Shown here piece after piece: positions 29,119 through 39,800 of a DNA stretch of 64,000 nt; the stretch's first letter is position 1, and every line of letters starts with the position of its first letter. The stretch is from the NCBI RefSeq assembly GCF_008520265.1, contig NZ_VIQM01000054.1, positions 124,001 to 188,000 of the forward strand, in the 5' to 3' direction. The notes below the pieces were generated by a model that was not told the DNA's origin, did not search any database, and saw nothing but the letters and a program-made list of their open reading frames with translations. The DNA comes from Sphingobacterium cavernae. Its GTDB lineage: Bacteria; Bacteroidota; Bacteroidia; Sphingobacteriales; Sphingobacteriaceae. The translations under genes and the position numbers were made by a program.

Positions 29119-30129
29119 TTAGAGGATATTTACTTCTCTTTCCAGTTTTATATCGAATATATCAAAAACGCTATCAATGATCTGTTGTGAAACCTGATAT
29201 ATTTCATTTCCTGTAGCGTTTCCTTTATTCGTAATTACCAAGGCTTGATTTTTCCAAATAGCAACTTCACCAATTTCTTTGCCTTTCCATCCGCAATGCT
29301 CTATTAACCAGCCCGCTGCGACTTTACTTGTTTCCTCATCTATTGGATAATTAACAATGTTGGGGTGAGAATGTTTTAATGCCTCTAATTGGGTATTGCT
29401 TATAATGGGATTTTTAAAGAAACTTCCTGCGTTTCCTATCGTACTTGGGTCGGGCAATTTTTCGACACGAATATGAGAAACAACTTCAGCAATATCTTTA
29501 ATAGTCGGGTTTAGGATTCCTCGTTTAGCAAGTTCAGTTTCGATCGCTCCATACGAGGTATTTCTTTTGGTATGTAGATTAAGCTTATAAGTTACCGAAA
29601 CAATAATATAACGACCGCGGTATTTTGATTTGAAAATACTGTCACGGTAAGAAAAGCCACATTCCTTGTTATTAAAAGTCTTAAATTCTCCGGTCAAGGT
29701 ATCAAAAGCACGACAAGTATACATGATGTCCATGAGCTCAGCGCCATAGGCTCCAATATTTTGGATAGGAGAGGCGCCGACAGTTCCAGGAATTAAAGCC
29801 ATATTTTCCATTCCTGGAAAATCATGATCGACAGCATACCAAATCAAATCATTCCACACTTCACCACCAGCTGCGGTGATATAGATATTTGAACCTTCAA
29901 TAAAATGCTGAATTCCTTTACTTGAGATTTTAATTATTGTGCCTTCAAAATCCGTAGTGAACAAGACATTACTTCCACCACCTAGCACAAAAAATCTATT
30001 TTTGAAAATACCAGAATTATATAAGTCAACAAGTTGCCTTTCATCCTGAATATCGACAAACTGTGATGCTACAGCTTGCACGGCAAATGTATTGTAATCT
30101 CTTAAATAAATGTTTTTCTGAATTTCCAC
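29119..30129 (-). CDS. murB: UDP-N-acetylenolpyruvoylglucosamine reductase
   Basis: A 336-residue FAD enzyme that makes UDP-MurNAc in peptidoglycan synthesis. The FAD-binding segment FVLGGGSNVLF is near residue 47, IPGTVGASPIQNIGAYG near 114, the YRDSIFK segment near 163, the catalytic-serine segment GNAGSFFKNP near 230, and the C-terminal glutamate in EREVNIL. It has the type I (E. coli-like) layout and is a single gene. The TetR gene starts 89 bp away on the other strand, so the two may share a control region. Confidence 0.95.
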   Translation of the reverse strand: MEIQKNIYLRDYNTFAVQAVASQFVDIQDERQLVDLYNSGIFKNRFFVLGGGSNVLFTTDFEGTIIKISSKGIQHFIEGSNIYITAAGGEVWNDLIWYAVDHDFPGMENMALIPGTVGASPIQNIGAYGAELMDIMYTCRAFDTLTGEFKTFNNKECGFSYRDSIFKSKYRGRYIIVSVTYKLNLHTKRNTSYGAIETELAKRGILNPTIKDIAEVVSHIRVEKLPDPSTIGNAGSFFKNPIISNTQLEALKHSHPNIVNYPIDEETSKVAAGWLIEHCGWKGKEIGEVAIWKNQALVITNKGNATGNEIYQVSQQIIDSVFDIFDIKLEREVNIL

Positions 30130-30245
30130 GCTTCTCGAATTTGACTTTTTGCTCGCTAATGATGAATTAAAGTAGTATATTTAGTTCATTTAATTCGCCG
30201 TAAAGATAGCACAAGCGAATGAATACCAAAAAAAATTGTTGGAAT

Positions 30246-30854
30246 ATGGCTAATAATGCAGACGAGAAAAGAGTGAGAATTTTAGAAACGGCTAAACGAC
30301 GTTTTGCGCATTACGGAATGGCGAAGACGACGATGGCAGAGATTGCAAAAGACTTATCTTTTTCGAAGGCATTGTTGTATTATTATTTTCCTGACAAAAA
30401 TAGTCTTTATGCTGCTGTTCTTGAGCATGTTATGCAAGATTGTCAATTGCTTGTGGGAGACAGAATAGCTGCAACTTCTACTGTCTTGGAAGGCATTAAT
30501 ACGGTATTGGACATCAATATGGATTTTAAGAAGAAATATTTCTACTTAATGGAATACACAATTTTGATGCGAAAAGAATTACCTGCAGAACTCGACAAAT
30601 TAATTATTGACTCTTTTGAAAGTCAACGTAAAGCAATAGAAATGGTATTTCAACGTGGAATAGATTCCAAAGAACTGAAAGCAATTGATGCGGAAGAAAC
30701 AGCAAGAATATTTATTTTTAGCACTTTGGGTATGCGAATGTCTGTGCTGAAGGACTTTAAAAATGACTTTATTCCAGACAAAAGTGAGTTTGATGAAATC
30801 TTAGAAATGCAGAAAAAATTAGCTGCGATTTTTGTTCAAGGATTGAAAGCTTAA
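30246..30854 (+). CDS. TetR-family transcriptional regulator
   Basis: About 202 residues from the ATG at 30246 (MANNADEKRVRILETAKRRF). An upstream in-frame ATG at 30219 would add nine residues that do not look conserved. The N-terminal HTH domain is clear (FAHYGMAKTTMAEIAKDLSFSKALLYYYFPDKNSLY, residues about 20-55). The C-terminal helical ligand-binding domain is divergent, so the ligand is unknown. It is divergent from murB and convergent with the YpdA-like gene, overlapping it by 4 bp. Confidence 0.88.
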   Translation: MANNADEKRVRILETAKRRFAHYGMAKTTMAEIAKDLSFSKALLYYYFPDKNSLYAAVLEHVMQDCQLLVGDRIAATSTVLEGINTVLDINMDFKKKYFYLMEYTILMRKELPAELDKLIIDSFESQRKAIEMVFQRGIDSKELKAIDAEETARIFIFSTLGMRMSVLKDFKNDFIPDKSEFDEILEMQKKLAAIFVQGLKA

Positions 30855-31825
30855 CCTTTAGCTAATATTGAGTTTACTATCATTTTGGCGTGTATACGCG
30901 AATTTTCAATAAACCATAGGTGCGTATTTAATCCACCACAAACTACACCGGCTAGATAAAGACCTTCTATATTCGTTTCCATCGTCATGGGATTATGCTC
31001 TGGAATCCTCGCGTCCACATCAGGTATATTGATATTGAATTTTTTGAGTAATTCGAAATTAGGTCGATAACCTGTAAGTGCTAGTACAAAATCATTCCGG
31101 ATAGTTTTATCGCCATTTAATGTACGGATGACGACTTCTCTTTCTCGTATTTCTGTCAATTGACTTTGGAAATAAACATCGATTGCGCCTTCTTCAATTC
31201 TGTTTAAAATATCTGGTCTCACCCAATACTTAACACGATGACTTATATCGGTTCCACGGACAACCAAAGATACTTTTGCGCCTTTGCGGTAAGTTTCTAG
31301 AGCTGCATCAATTGATGAATTGCTTGCCCCAACGACCACGACATGCTGTCCTGCATAGTAGTGTGGGTCATTATAATAATGTGAAACTTTTGGTAAATCT
31401 TCACCAGGAATATTCAAGTACATCGGTATATCGTAAAAGCCTGTTGCAACGATTACATTTTTTGCTTGATATGTGCCTTTGCTCGTATGTATTTCGAATA
31501 GTCCATCAACTTTAGTACAAGTAAGAACTTCTTCGAAAAGGTGTGCATTCAAATGATATTTGTCGTGGACACGACGGTAATATTCTAATGCTTCTGCTCT
31601 TTTCGGTTTAGGATTAGTCGTGACAAATGGAATTTCTTCAATCTCCAATCGCTCAGAAGAGGAGAAAAAAGTCATGTTTATCGGGTAATTGTATAGAGAA
31701 TTGACTAGACAGCCTTTTTCGATGATTAAATGTGATAAATTATTGTTTTTTGCAGCGATTCCGCAGGCAATTCCAATAGGCCCAGCACCAATAATAATAA
31801 CATCGTAAATTGTACTATTCATCAT
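30851..31825 (-). CDS. ypdA: YpdA/Bdr-like FAD-NAD(P) oxidoreductase (putative bacillithiol disulfide reductase)
   Basis: A 324-residue two-dinucleotide-binding flavoprotein. The FAD motif is IIGAGPIGIACGIAA (residues 11-25), the NAD(P) motif is VVVGASNSSIDAALE near 170, and the FAD ATG-type motif is VIVATGFYD near 122. The early INMTFFSSSERLEI segment is the family signature. YpdA enzymes reduce bacillithiol disulfide or similar low-molecular-weight disulfides. It overlaps the upstream FUSC gene by one base (TAATG), so the two are translationally coupled. Confidence 0.85.
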   Translation of the reverse strand: MMNSTIYDVIIIGAGPIGIACGIAAKNNNLSHLIIEKGCLVNSLYNYPINMTFFSSSERLEIEEIPFVTTNPKPKRAEALEYYRRVHDKYHLNAHLFEEVLTCTKVDGLFEIHTSKGTYQAKNVIVATGFYDIPMYLNIPGEDLPKVSHYYNDPHYYAGQHVVVVGASNSSIDAALETYRKGAKVSLVVRGTDISHRVKYWVRPDILNRIEEGAIDVYFQSQLTEIREREVVIRTLNGDKTIRNDFVLALTGYRPNFELLKKFNINIPDVDARIPEHNPMTMETNIEGLYLAGVVCGGLNTHLWFIENSRIHAKMIVNSILAKG

Positions 31826-34011
31826 TAAATCTCTTTGGAAGCTAATGTAGATACATTTTTTTGCAAATCTCCAGAAATTTTAGCCAAAAATTGCAATTGT
31901 TCGGTAATTAATATAGTGTCTTCGTTAGTAAGCTCCGAATGATTTTTCTCTATTGATTTAACATAGTCGATTTTTTTATCTTCTGGTAAAGCTATCTCTT
32001 CAATTGCATTTTCTAAATGATTTAGTGATTTCAGTAATAGCTTCACATGCTCATTGGTGTAATACTTGTAATCTGTATTGTAAATTTGTGTCAACAATGT
32101 TGCGGTGTAGGATGAAAAAATATGATTTAATATCACAAATCTGTTGACATCCTTTGTGTTTTTCTGGCGCCATTTGGGTTCTGTAAGAAGCCTTTGGAAA
32201 GTTGAACCCATATTTGCAGATGCGATGTACACTTCTTTACGTGCAAGTTTATAATCAATAATGGATATTTTTTTGTCGGAAAGAAGTTGAATAGCTTGCG
32301 CCAAATAATTGTAATTTGCCGCAAGTAAACTGTACATATTTTTTCGAATTTGAAAACTTTCCCAGTTTGGGAAAATAACATAACTTGAAATAAAGGCAAT
32401 AGATCCTCCAATAAAGGTGTCTATAATTCTTTCTTTTGCCAGTTCTAAGGTATTCACTCCCGTAAAACTTAACATAATAAGTACATAAGGCGTCATAAAA
32501 ATGACCGCCATAATGTAATTCACACGGAATAGACTGTAGGCAATGAGGAAAAATACAATAAGTATGGCGAAACGAATAGTAACATCCGGTACAGTAATCA
32601 AAATAATACCGCCAATTATACCACCGATTATAGTACCAAGAAGTCTTTGTAAATTCCTTTCCTTGGTAAGTCCAAATCCAGGCTTGAGGATGACCAGTAT
32701 CGTTAATAGAATCCAATACGTAGTGAAACTCGAATAATTAAAAATATTGAAAAGGAAATATGTACCTGCCAATACAATAGCCATTCGTAGCGCATGCCTA
32801 CATACACTGGATTGTAAACTCAAGTTGTCTTTGAAATTTTGCCAATTCAATATATCTCTGTTGACAAATTTATTAGATTGTTGAATTTCTTCTTTTGCGA
32901 CATCTCCAGATTCAAAAACTGCGTATTTGAAAATATTTTGAAGGTGTTTTGTAATTGTACGGATATTGATTACAATTTTTTTGAGTGGAATAGAATTCAC
33001 ATTATTTGCTTCATCGTATGCTTCGATACGTAGGCGTAAATGTTCTATCTCCTTTTCAAAATCATAACGTGATTTAGGACGTTTGTCCGCATGTAGTTTG
33101 TAAGCGAAATTATCTAATTCATGTGCGATATTATTTATGATATTTTTTATCTCCGTGAGAATTCCCGATTCAGCATACTTGTTGCGGATTTCATTGTAAT
33201 CGTAATGAGTGGTCATGCTTTGTTCGAATAGATCGACCATTTCATTAAATATCAAAGTTAAATAGCGACCTTCCTTTGTTGTGTCCTTTATCGATCTTTT
33301 ACTTTGAAATAAAATATCTCGTGTATTTTCTTGGTGTTCGTTTACACCGATTTGTTTTTCAATAAGTTTTAAATAATTCTCTTCAGCATCTTTTCTTAAA
33401 TCATAAAAATTAGCTTTCAATCGTAAATAATCAGCAACTTGCACTACCGTCTCCGATAACTCTTGTTGAGCTAATCTGTATGGTTTAACACGCATTAGCG
33501 AAAAGCTAATTAACATATACCATAATGCTCCGATTATAAATAGCCCCAGATAAGTCAATTCTTTTTCAAATGAAAATTGGGCATCGATATTAATAAGCAT
33601 TATCAATATACCCATCATACCAATGGTTGCGGCTCTTGTGTTGAAAACCGAAAGCATAGATAAAACAAATGAGAATACGGCAATTACTGCTGTCATTAGA
33701 TAGATGTAATCATTTGCGAGAGCAGTCGAGAAGATTGTTATAATAGCGATAATCGTACAATAAAACATGCCCCACTTACGGTGTCGCGGTGCCCCAGGTG
33801 TGTCTGATAAACCAACAATTAATGCACCCAAAGAAATAAACGTACCCATCAAGAATTCGCCCATAAATGCACAAACTATCACAGGAATGATAGTTCCTAG
33901 CGTGATGCGAATGCCTTCGGCGAAATATTGACTATAAAAAAAACTGCTTAACTCTTGTGTTTTTTTCATCAGGCTTTGAGGTGTTATGTGTTGTTTTATT
34001 ATGCTGTACAA
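31825..34011 (-). CDS. FUSC-family inner membrane protein (YccS/YhfK-like)
   Basis: A 728-residue protein with the duplicated architecture of fusaric-acid-resistance-like transporters. An N-terminal block of about six helices (residues about 30-165) precedes a soluble helical region (170-390) and a second hydrophobic block (400-540, including TYWILLTILVILKPGFGLTKERNLQRLLGT, in which the FGLTKER-type segment is typical). A cytoplasmic C-terminal domain follows. These proteins are proposed efflux pumps for aromatic acids. It is first in an operon with ypdA. Confidence 0.85.
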   Translation of the reverse strand: MYSIIKQHITPQSLMKKTQELSSFFYSQYFAEGIRITLGTIIPVIVCAFMGEFLMGTFISLGALIVGLSDTPGAPRHRKWGMFYCTIIAIITIFSTALANDYIYLMTAVIAVFSFVLSMLSVFNTRAATIGMMGILIMLINIDAQFSFEKELTYLGLFIIGALWYMLISFSLMRVKPYRLAQQELSETVVQVADYLRLKANFYDLRKDAEENYLKLIEKQIGVNEHQENTRDILFQSKRSIKDTTKEGRYLTLIFNEMVDLFEQSMTTHYDYNEIRNKYAESGILTEIKNIINNIAHELDNFAYKLHADKRPKSRYDFEKEIEHLRLRIEAYDEANNVNSIPLKKIVINIRTITKHLQNIFKYAVFESGDVAKEEIQQSNKFVNRDILNWQNFKDNLSLQSSVCRHALRMAIVLAGTYFLFNIFNYSSFTTYWILLTILVILKPGFGLTKERNLQRLLGTIIGGIIGGIILITVPDVTIRFAILIVFFLIAYSLFRVNYIMAVIFMTPYVLIMLSFTGVNTLELAKERIIDTFIGGSIAFISSYVIFPNWESFQIRKNMYSLLAANYNYLAQAIQLLSDKKISIIDYKLARKEVYIASANMGSTFQRLLTEPKWRQKNTKDVNRFVILNHIFSSYTATLLTQIYNTDYKYYTNEHVKLLLKSLNHLENAIEEIALPEDKKIDYVKSIEKNHSELTNEDTILITEQLQFLAKISGDLQKNVSTLASKEI

Positions 34012-34050
34012 TTTACCTTTTTCTTTTGGCTGAAGGAAATATTTTTAATG

Positions 34051-34084
34051 CAAAAAAGCCATTGTACTTGTATACGATGGCTTT
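34051..34084 (-). terminator. Terminator of the YceI gene
   Basis: A 12-bp stem (34055-34066 with 34073-34084, one wobble) with a 6-base loop. On the minus strand it runs into TTTTTTG, 20 bp after the YceI stop. Confidence 0.8.
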
Positions 34085-34103
34085 CCCTGTTTAGTTAGTA
34101 TAT

Positions 34104-34691
34104 TTAGTTTTTTACAACTTCAACGTTGATTGTGATTTCTACTTCAGTAGCAACTGCAAATATACCAGTAGGTAATTTGTCCGCATAACTAATTCCATAA
34201 TCGAAACGATTGATAGAGGTAGTTGCTGTAAAACCAGCTCTCGTCATGCCCCAAGGATCTGTAATAATGCCGTTGTTTTGTACTACTTTGAAAGTTACTT
34301 TTTTCGTTACGTCACGGATTGTTAAATCACCAGTCAACGTATATTTTCCTTTTTTGCCTTTTAATACTGCATTTTCCAATTTCATTGTAGGGAATTTCGC
34401 TGCACTGAAGAAATCGTCAGATTTCAGGTGATCATCACGCATTTCTACACGTGTATCGATGCTATTTACATCAATCGTGAAATTGATTTTTGAATTGTTG
34501 AAGTCTGTAGCAGAAGTTGACTCTACATTACCTTCTAATTTTTTGAATTGTCCGTCTACAAATGCAATTCCTAAATGTTTTACCTCAAAACGCGCGTTCG
34601 TGTGCGCAGGATCTACAGACCATTTTACTTGTGCTACCGCAACGTTAGTAAATAGTACAAAAGCTAATAAAATGTTAAATAGTGTTTTCAT
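34104..34691 (-). CDS. YceI-family periplasmic protein
   Basis: 195 residues if started at the ATG at 34689-34691 (MKTLFNILLAFVLFTNVAVAQ), which gives a normal signal peptide. A farther upstream ATG would put 15 polar residues before it and is unlikely. The mature part shows the YceI lipocalin-like barrel: WSVDPAHTNARFEVKHLG, then LKSDDFFSAAKFPTM, then LTGDLTIRDVTKKVTF. YceI proteins bind polyisoprenoid lipids. Single gene with its own terminator. Confidence 0.92.
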   Translation of the reverse strand: MKTLFNILLAFVLFTNVAVAQVKWSVDPAHTNARFEVKHLGIAFVDGQFKKLEGNVESTSATDFNNSKINFTIDVNSIDTRVEMRDDHLKSDDFFSAAKFPTMKLENAVLKGKKGKYTLTGDLTIRDVTKKVTFKVVQNNGIITDPWGMTRAGFTATTSINRFDYGISYADKLPTGIFAVATEVEITINVEVVKN

Positions 34692-34786
34692 GTATTTCTG
34701 ATTTGTTGACAAAGTTGACCTTTTAAAAGAGTTCAAAACTTAATCTATATTAAGAAATACAATTATTGCATTGATAAGTTTTGAGG

Positions 34787-35905
34787 TTAATCAATACCTT
34801 CCCACCATTTAGGAAACTTTTTGAAATTGTCCAATGATACGATTTCTCCCATTTTGGGTGTCAACAAAGGGAAGTTTTGTTTTTCGGCTTCCTGAGTTAC
34901 ACGAATTAGAGGCTCGTCCCAAGCGTGATTTGCTAAAGGGAATTTGGAAGAATGTACCGGAATGGCGTAGGTAGCCTTTAGGTCGTGTGATGCTTGAATA
35001 ACTTCTTCGGGCATCATATGAATGTATTTCCACATCTGATTGTATTGTCCATTTTCCAAAATAGCGAAATCAAAAGGTCCATATTTTTCACCTAAATCTT
35101 TGAAATGTTTCCCATAACCACTGTCTCCACCTATGTAAATTTTCTTAGAGTTAGTTTGTAAAATAAATGAGGACCACAATGTCGTATTTCGGGTAAATGT
35201 ACGTCCGGAGAAATGTCTTGCAGTAGCAGAAGTAAATTTAAGTCCATCTACATTGGCATGTTCTCCCCAATAGAGTTCGGTGATTTGACTAGCATGATAG
35301 CCCCATTTTTCCAAATGTGCTGCAACACCCAAACCAGTTACGATATGTTTTACCTTATCTTTCAAACTCATGAACGTGTTATAATCCAAATGATCCCAGT
35401 GGTCATGCGTAATCACCATTATGTCTATTTCTGTAAAATCATCTGCTGAATAATTGTAAGTCAAAGGGAACGCTTTTACACTAATACGGACAGGTGAGGC
35501 ATATTCACTAAATACAGGATCTACTAAAATTCGTTTGCCATCCAACTGCATGAAATACGATGAATGCCCAAACCACACATATAAATTACTATCTAGTGGA
35601 AGATTTTTTAGATCAGATTTAATTACAGGGAGTGCAACAGAAGGTGTATTTCTAACTTTTTTACTAAAAAAGAATCCGCGAAGCATATCCGAATAGGAGG
35701 TGCCCTCAGCTAATGCTGGGGTGAATTCTAGATTATCGAAAGCGCCATCTTTATAATTTGGAGCTTTTTGCATACGTGCCAAACGTTCACCTTCCGCATT
35801 CACGCCAAATCGATCTGACCGCATATATAGAAATCCTCCTACAACGGTAATAACAAGGAGAAGTATAAAGACTAACATAGTGGTTTTAATTATTTTTCTT
35901 AACAT
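34787..35905 (-). CDS. MBL-fold metallo-hydrolase (UlaG/NAPE-PLD-like), membrane-anchored
   Basis: 372 residues from the ATG at 35903-35905 (MLRKIIKTTMLVFILLL), which gives an N-terminal membrane anchor. An upstream start would add 14 residues. The metallo-beta-lactamase motifs are WFGHSSYFMQLDGKRILVDPVF near 95-116, the metal-binding THDHWDHLDY near 150, and later GGDSGYGKHF and PVHSSKF histidine/aspartate ligands. The family includes phospholipase-D-like and lactonase enzymes; the substrate is unknown. Confidence 0.87.
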   Translation of the reverse strand: MLRKIIKTTMLVFILLLVITVVGGFLYMRSDRFGVNAEGERLARMQKAPNYKDGAFDNLEFTPALAEGTSYSDMLRGFFFSKKVRNTPSVALPVIKSDLKNLPLDSNLYVWFGHSSYFMQLDGKRILVDPVFSEYASPVRISVKAFPLTYNYSADDFTEIDIMVITHDHWDHLDYNTFMSLKDKVKHIVTGLGVAAHLEKWGYHASQITELYWGEHANVDGLKFTSATARHFSGRTFTRNTTLWSSFILQTNSKKIYIGGDSGYGKHFKDLGEKYGPFDFAILENGQYNQMWKYIHMMPEEVIQASHDLKATYAIPVHSSKFPLANHAWDEPLIRVTQEAEKQNFPLLTPKMGEIVSLDNFKKFPKWWEGID

Positions 35906-35998
35906 AACGAATCTAAAATAGATTAAATTATTTAATCCCAAAGTCATATTAAGAGGAAGAGAAAGCTGGAATTGATTGGAAGTATTTATAGAAGCAAG

Positions 35999-36028
35999 AA
36001 ACCCGTAGAATATTATTCCTACGGGTTT
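35999..36028 (-). terminator. Terminator after the GntR gene
   Basis: 10-bp arms AAACCCGTAG and CTACGGGTTT with a 10-base loop, 6 bp after the GntR stop. The T-tract is short on the minus strand (TTTCTTG) and better on the plus strand. Confidence 0.65.
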
Positions 36029-36034
36029 TCTTAT

Positions 36035-36748
36035 TTATGCTAATATGCGTGCGAAATGATTATTTAAGTGTATCCGAATAGCTTTGCGGTATTTGTCTGC
36101 ATCTCTCATTTTTAGAACTTCAACTAATTCTTTATGGGAAATAAACTCCCCTTTGATGATAGGCTTATCCAAAATTCCAGACTGATGTACATATTGAAAA
36201 ATCGGTATCAGCATTTCTTGGAGTTCCAATAACATTCCATTTCCTGAAATTTCGTATAGTTTTCCGTGAAATTTTTTCTCATCCTCTATATTCCAAGCTA
36301 AAGCTGTATCACCAGACACAATCTCCTCTGTGAGGGATTCTAATTCGATGATGTCTTGATCCGTAATCTTATTGATGATAAAATCAGCTATACCAACTTC
36401 TAACGCAAGTCGCATTTCAAATAGGTCTTTTAAGGTGCTATTATCTAATAATGAAGGATGAAAAACTTTTTTGAAAGATCCAAGAACATCTGGATTGGTA
36501 ATCACAGCCCCCTTATGCTTTTTTGATTCTATAAGACCAATACTTTTGAGGCGCAAAAGTGCTTCACGAACTACAGTACGACTTACCCCAAACTTTTCAG
36601 TAAGTTCTAATTCCTTTGGTAATATATCACCTACTTTCAGCTTATTGCCTTTGATATATTCAACAATTGCGTGCTCAGCTTTATCTACTAAACTCGAAGT
36701 GTCTATGTTCTTTAGAACATCCCTATTATCAGCAGTGGAATAACTCAT
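36035..36748 (-). CDS. GntR-family (FadR/FCD subfamily) regulator of the sialic acid locus
   Basis: About 237 residues from the ATG at 36746-36748 (MSYSTADNRDVLKNI); a start 24 bp earlier is possible. The winged HTH covers residues about 20-80 (GDILPKELELTEKFGVSRTVVREALLRLKSIGLIESK is the classic GntR segment). The C-terminal FCD effector domain has the expected metal/ligand-binding pattern (EDEKKFHGKLYEISGN and late SHKELVEVL). It is divergent from the SusC gene, and the 133-bp shared region carries two ATGTNNNACAT sites. It is probably a NanR-like repressor relieved by sialic acid or ManNAc (inference). Confidence 0.85.
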   Translation of the reverse strand: MSYSTADNRDVLKNIDTSSLVDKAEHAIVEYIKGNKLKVGDILPKELELTEKFGVSRTVVREALLRLKSIGLIESKKHKGAVITNPDVLGSFKKVFHPSLLDNSTLKDLFEMRLALEVGIADFIINKITDQDIIELESLTEEIVSGDTALAWNIEDEKKFHGKLYEISGNGMLLELQEMLIPIFQYVHQSGILDKPIIKGEFISHKELVEVLKMRDADKYRKAIRIHLNNHFARILA

Positions 36749-36797
36749 AATGAATCTCTTAATAAACAACAAATATATAAATTTTTTACATTAAAAA

Positions 36798-36828
36798 TTT
36801 GGAATTATAGTATTATGTTATACATTTG
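36798..36828 (+). promoter_or_regulatory. nan operon promoter P1
   Basis: TTTG (36798-36801), 19 bases, TACATTTG (36821-36828): a full Bacteroidota -33/-7 match, 53 bp upstream of the SusC start codon. The -7 box overlaps the first operator. Confidence 0.75.
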
Positions 36829-36851
36829 TTTTATTATGTAATACATAATAA
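36814..36851. promoter_or_regulatory. Tandem operator, probably for the GntR regulator
   Basis: Two sites with the form TATGTWATACAT (core ATGTNNNACAT): TATGTTATACAT at 36814-36825 and TATGTAATACAT at 36835-36846, 21 bp apart, i.e. two helical turns. The second is the centre of a perfect 21-bp palindrome at 36831-36851. The GT-N3-AC core is typical of GntR operators. One site covers the -7 box and the other the start of transcription, a repressor geometry. Confidence 0.7.
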
Positions 36852-36881
36852 TTTTATTGTTGTATTTTAAAACCAAAAATT

Positions 36882-39800
36882 ATGCGAAAGATTCTATTAT
36901 TTCTTTCTTTTTGCTTTATGCAAATTTTTGCCTTTGGGCAAACCGAATTAAAAGGTTTGGTACAATCTGAACTTGGGGAGGCATTAACGGGAGTATCAAT
37001 TGTTAATGAAAGTCAGAAAGTAACGACCAAATCAGGAAGCAGTGGTGAATTCACTATCACTGCGAAAGTCGGTGATGTGCTGAAGATCAGCTCAATCGGC
37101 TACTTTTCAAAAACTCAATCCGTAGAAAATTTAAATTTCTTGACTGTAATCTTATCAGTTAATGACGAAGAAATTGAAGAAGTTTATGTGTTGGGGTATG
37201 GTTCTATTAAGAAATCAAATTTAACAGGTTCTGTATCAAGGCTAGATAAAAGAGTGCTGGAGACAGGGGTACGTTCGAACCCTGCATCTGCATTAGCTGG
37301 TACCATTCCTGGTGTACGTGTACAACAGACATCTGGACGACCTGGTGCAGTTCCGAATATCGTATTGCGAGGTGGTACGACCTATGGAGGCGGAGGTTCA
37401 CCATTAGTCATAGTTGATGGATTAATTCGTTCTGGTTTTCAGGATATCAATCAAGATGATATTGAGTCTATTGATGTGTTGAAAGATGCTTCTGCAACAG
37501 CTATTTATGGTGCTCGCGCAGCTAACGGAGTTGTTTTGATAACCACTAAGCGTGGAAAGGAGGGCCTATCTAATATTACCCTACGCTCAAAAACGGGAGT
37601 GGATAAACTAAATATTCCTTTTGAATTTTTGAGTGCAGAAGAATATTTGTATTGGTCTAGAAAAGGTATTGCAATATCTGGTCAATATTTACCTAACACT
37701 TTGAATCAATTAACCTCAGTTGGGCCATTTGGAACAGGAAATTTGTATAAAGATGCTAACGGGAATATTCTTGATGGTAATAAAGTAAATACAGCTGTGT
37801 GGAGCACCATGTTCTTAGATGATACAAATCGAGAGTTATTAGAGCAAGGTTGGCAAACCATGATAGATCCTGTTACGGGACGTGAATTAATCTTTACGAA
37901 TTTTGATTATACAGACTATGCCTTGAAAAAAAGTCCTGTAACACAAGATTATAATTTAGCATTCACAGGTGGAAATGATAAGGGTAAATATTATTCGAGC
38001 TTAGGTAAATATTATCAACAGGGATCTACTATAAATTCTTTTTATGATCGTCTTACCTATATTTTGAATGGTGATTATAAAATCAAACCCTGGTTGGAAT
38101 CAAATTCAAGTCTGAATTTCGCACATACCAAATGGAGAGATCAAGCAAATGGCGAAGGTAATTATATGACTAGGGCACTTGGTGCGCCACCTACAATGCG
38201 TGGACGTAATGCAAATGGAGAATTGTTGTTGGGACGTGATTGGCAAGACGGAAATCCTGCAGTAACTGATGATAAATTTATTCGTCGCAATCTAAACCAA
38301 AAGTTTACCATGTCACAAGCATTTGTAGTCAATTTAGTGGACAATTTGAAGTTAAGAGCAAGTGGTAACTGGTTTATCAATCAGACGAGTTACGAAGGAT
38401 TTAATAAGGATTATATGTCTAGTCCTGGTAACTGGGTAAGAACACGTTCATCATCGGCATCATACGATAAATCTTTCAATCAGACATACAATGCTGTATT
38501 AAGCTATGATAAAATTTTAGCTGATAATCATAATGTATCTGCTATGTTGGGTTGGGAATTTTTCGACGCGTATAGTACAGGGTTTTCTGCATCTGGATCT
38601 GGAGCACCTACAGACGACTTCATGGATTTAGGATTAACGAAGAGTGATGCTAATATGCGTGGAATCGATTCCTATCATAATAGACAGCGCATTAATTCAT
38701 TCTTTGGTCGTATCAACTATGATTATGCACAACGCTATTTATTGACATTGACAGCACGTCGTGATGGTTATTCTACCTTGTTAAACAACAGATGGGGAAC
38801 TTTTCCTGGTATTTCTGTAGGATGGAATGTTCACAATGAGGATTTTGCAAAAGAATTCATGAGCTCTGATAATGTGCTGAATACATTGAAGTTAAAAGCA
38901 AGTTATGGTGCGAATGGTAATGTTGGTGGAATTGGTAATTACACTTTACAAGGTGCGTACGGCACATCAGCTTATGACGGTACTATTGGCTATCAAATGA
39001 CGAGCTTGAGTATTCCAAATTTGAAGTGGGAAAGTTTGATTACAAAAGAAGTAGGATTTGATGCACGCTTGTTAAATAAACTGGATTTATCGCTTGCGTA
39101 TTATCATCGTACTACTTCTGATAAGATTGCAACATTAGTTTTACCTGTATCTGCCGGTTTTACAAGTATCACAACTAATAATGGCGATATGGAAAATCAA
39201 GGTGTGGAGATTGATTTGAATTATAATATTCTTCGTCAGCAAAATTATGATCTTTCATTCAATTGGAATACAGCTTATAATGCAAACAAAATTTTGAAGC
39301 TTCCATACAATGGTGTTGAGAACAATCGTCAAGGAGGTTTTCAAGTGTATGATCCAACGACAAAAGAGTTGATATGGGTAGGGGGTAATCAAGAAGGTCA
39401 AGATCCAAACGTAGCATACGCTTATCAAGCTGAAGGAATAATTCGTACACAAGAAGACTTGGATAATTACGCTAGTAAAATAAAAGATCTAGGTGGTGCA
39501 AGAGCATTAGTTCACCCAGATGTATATGCTGCGATGAGTGTTAGTGATAAAAATTTACATTTCCCAATTGCATTGGGTGATGTTATGTGGAAGGATGTGA
39601 ATGGCGACGGCATAATTAACTCCAATGATCGTGTATACCAGGGTAGAACTGTACCACGTTGGACTGGCGGTTTTGGTTTAAATACAAGATGGAAAGATTT
39701 GAGTTTAAGTGCACGATTTGATTATGCTTTAGGATTTGTTGCCTACGACGGACCAAAGGTGTGGTTTGCAGGAATGATGCAAGGAACATTTAATACTACA

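Noticed and set aside
34692..34736. Upstream start for the YceI gene
   Set aside because: It would put 15 polar residues before an otherwise normal signal peptide; the internal ATG at 34689-34691 gives a standard export signal.
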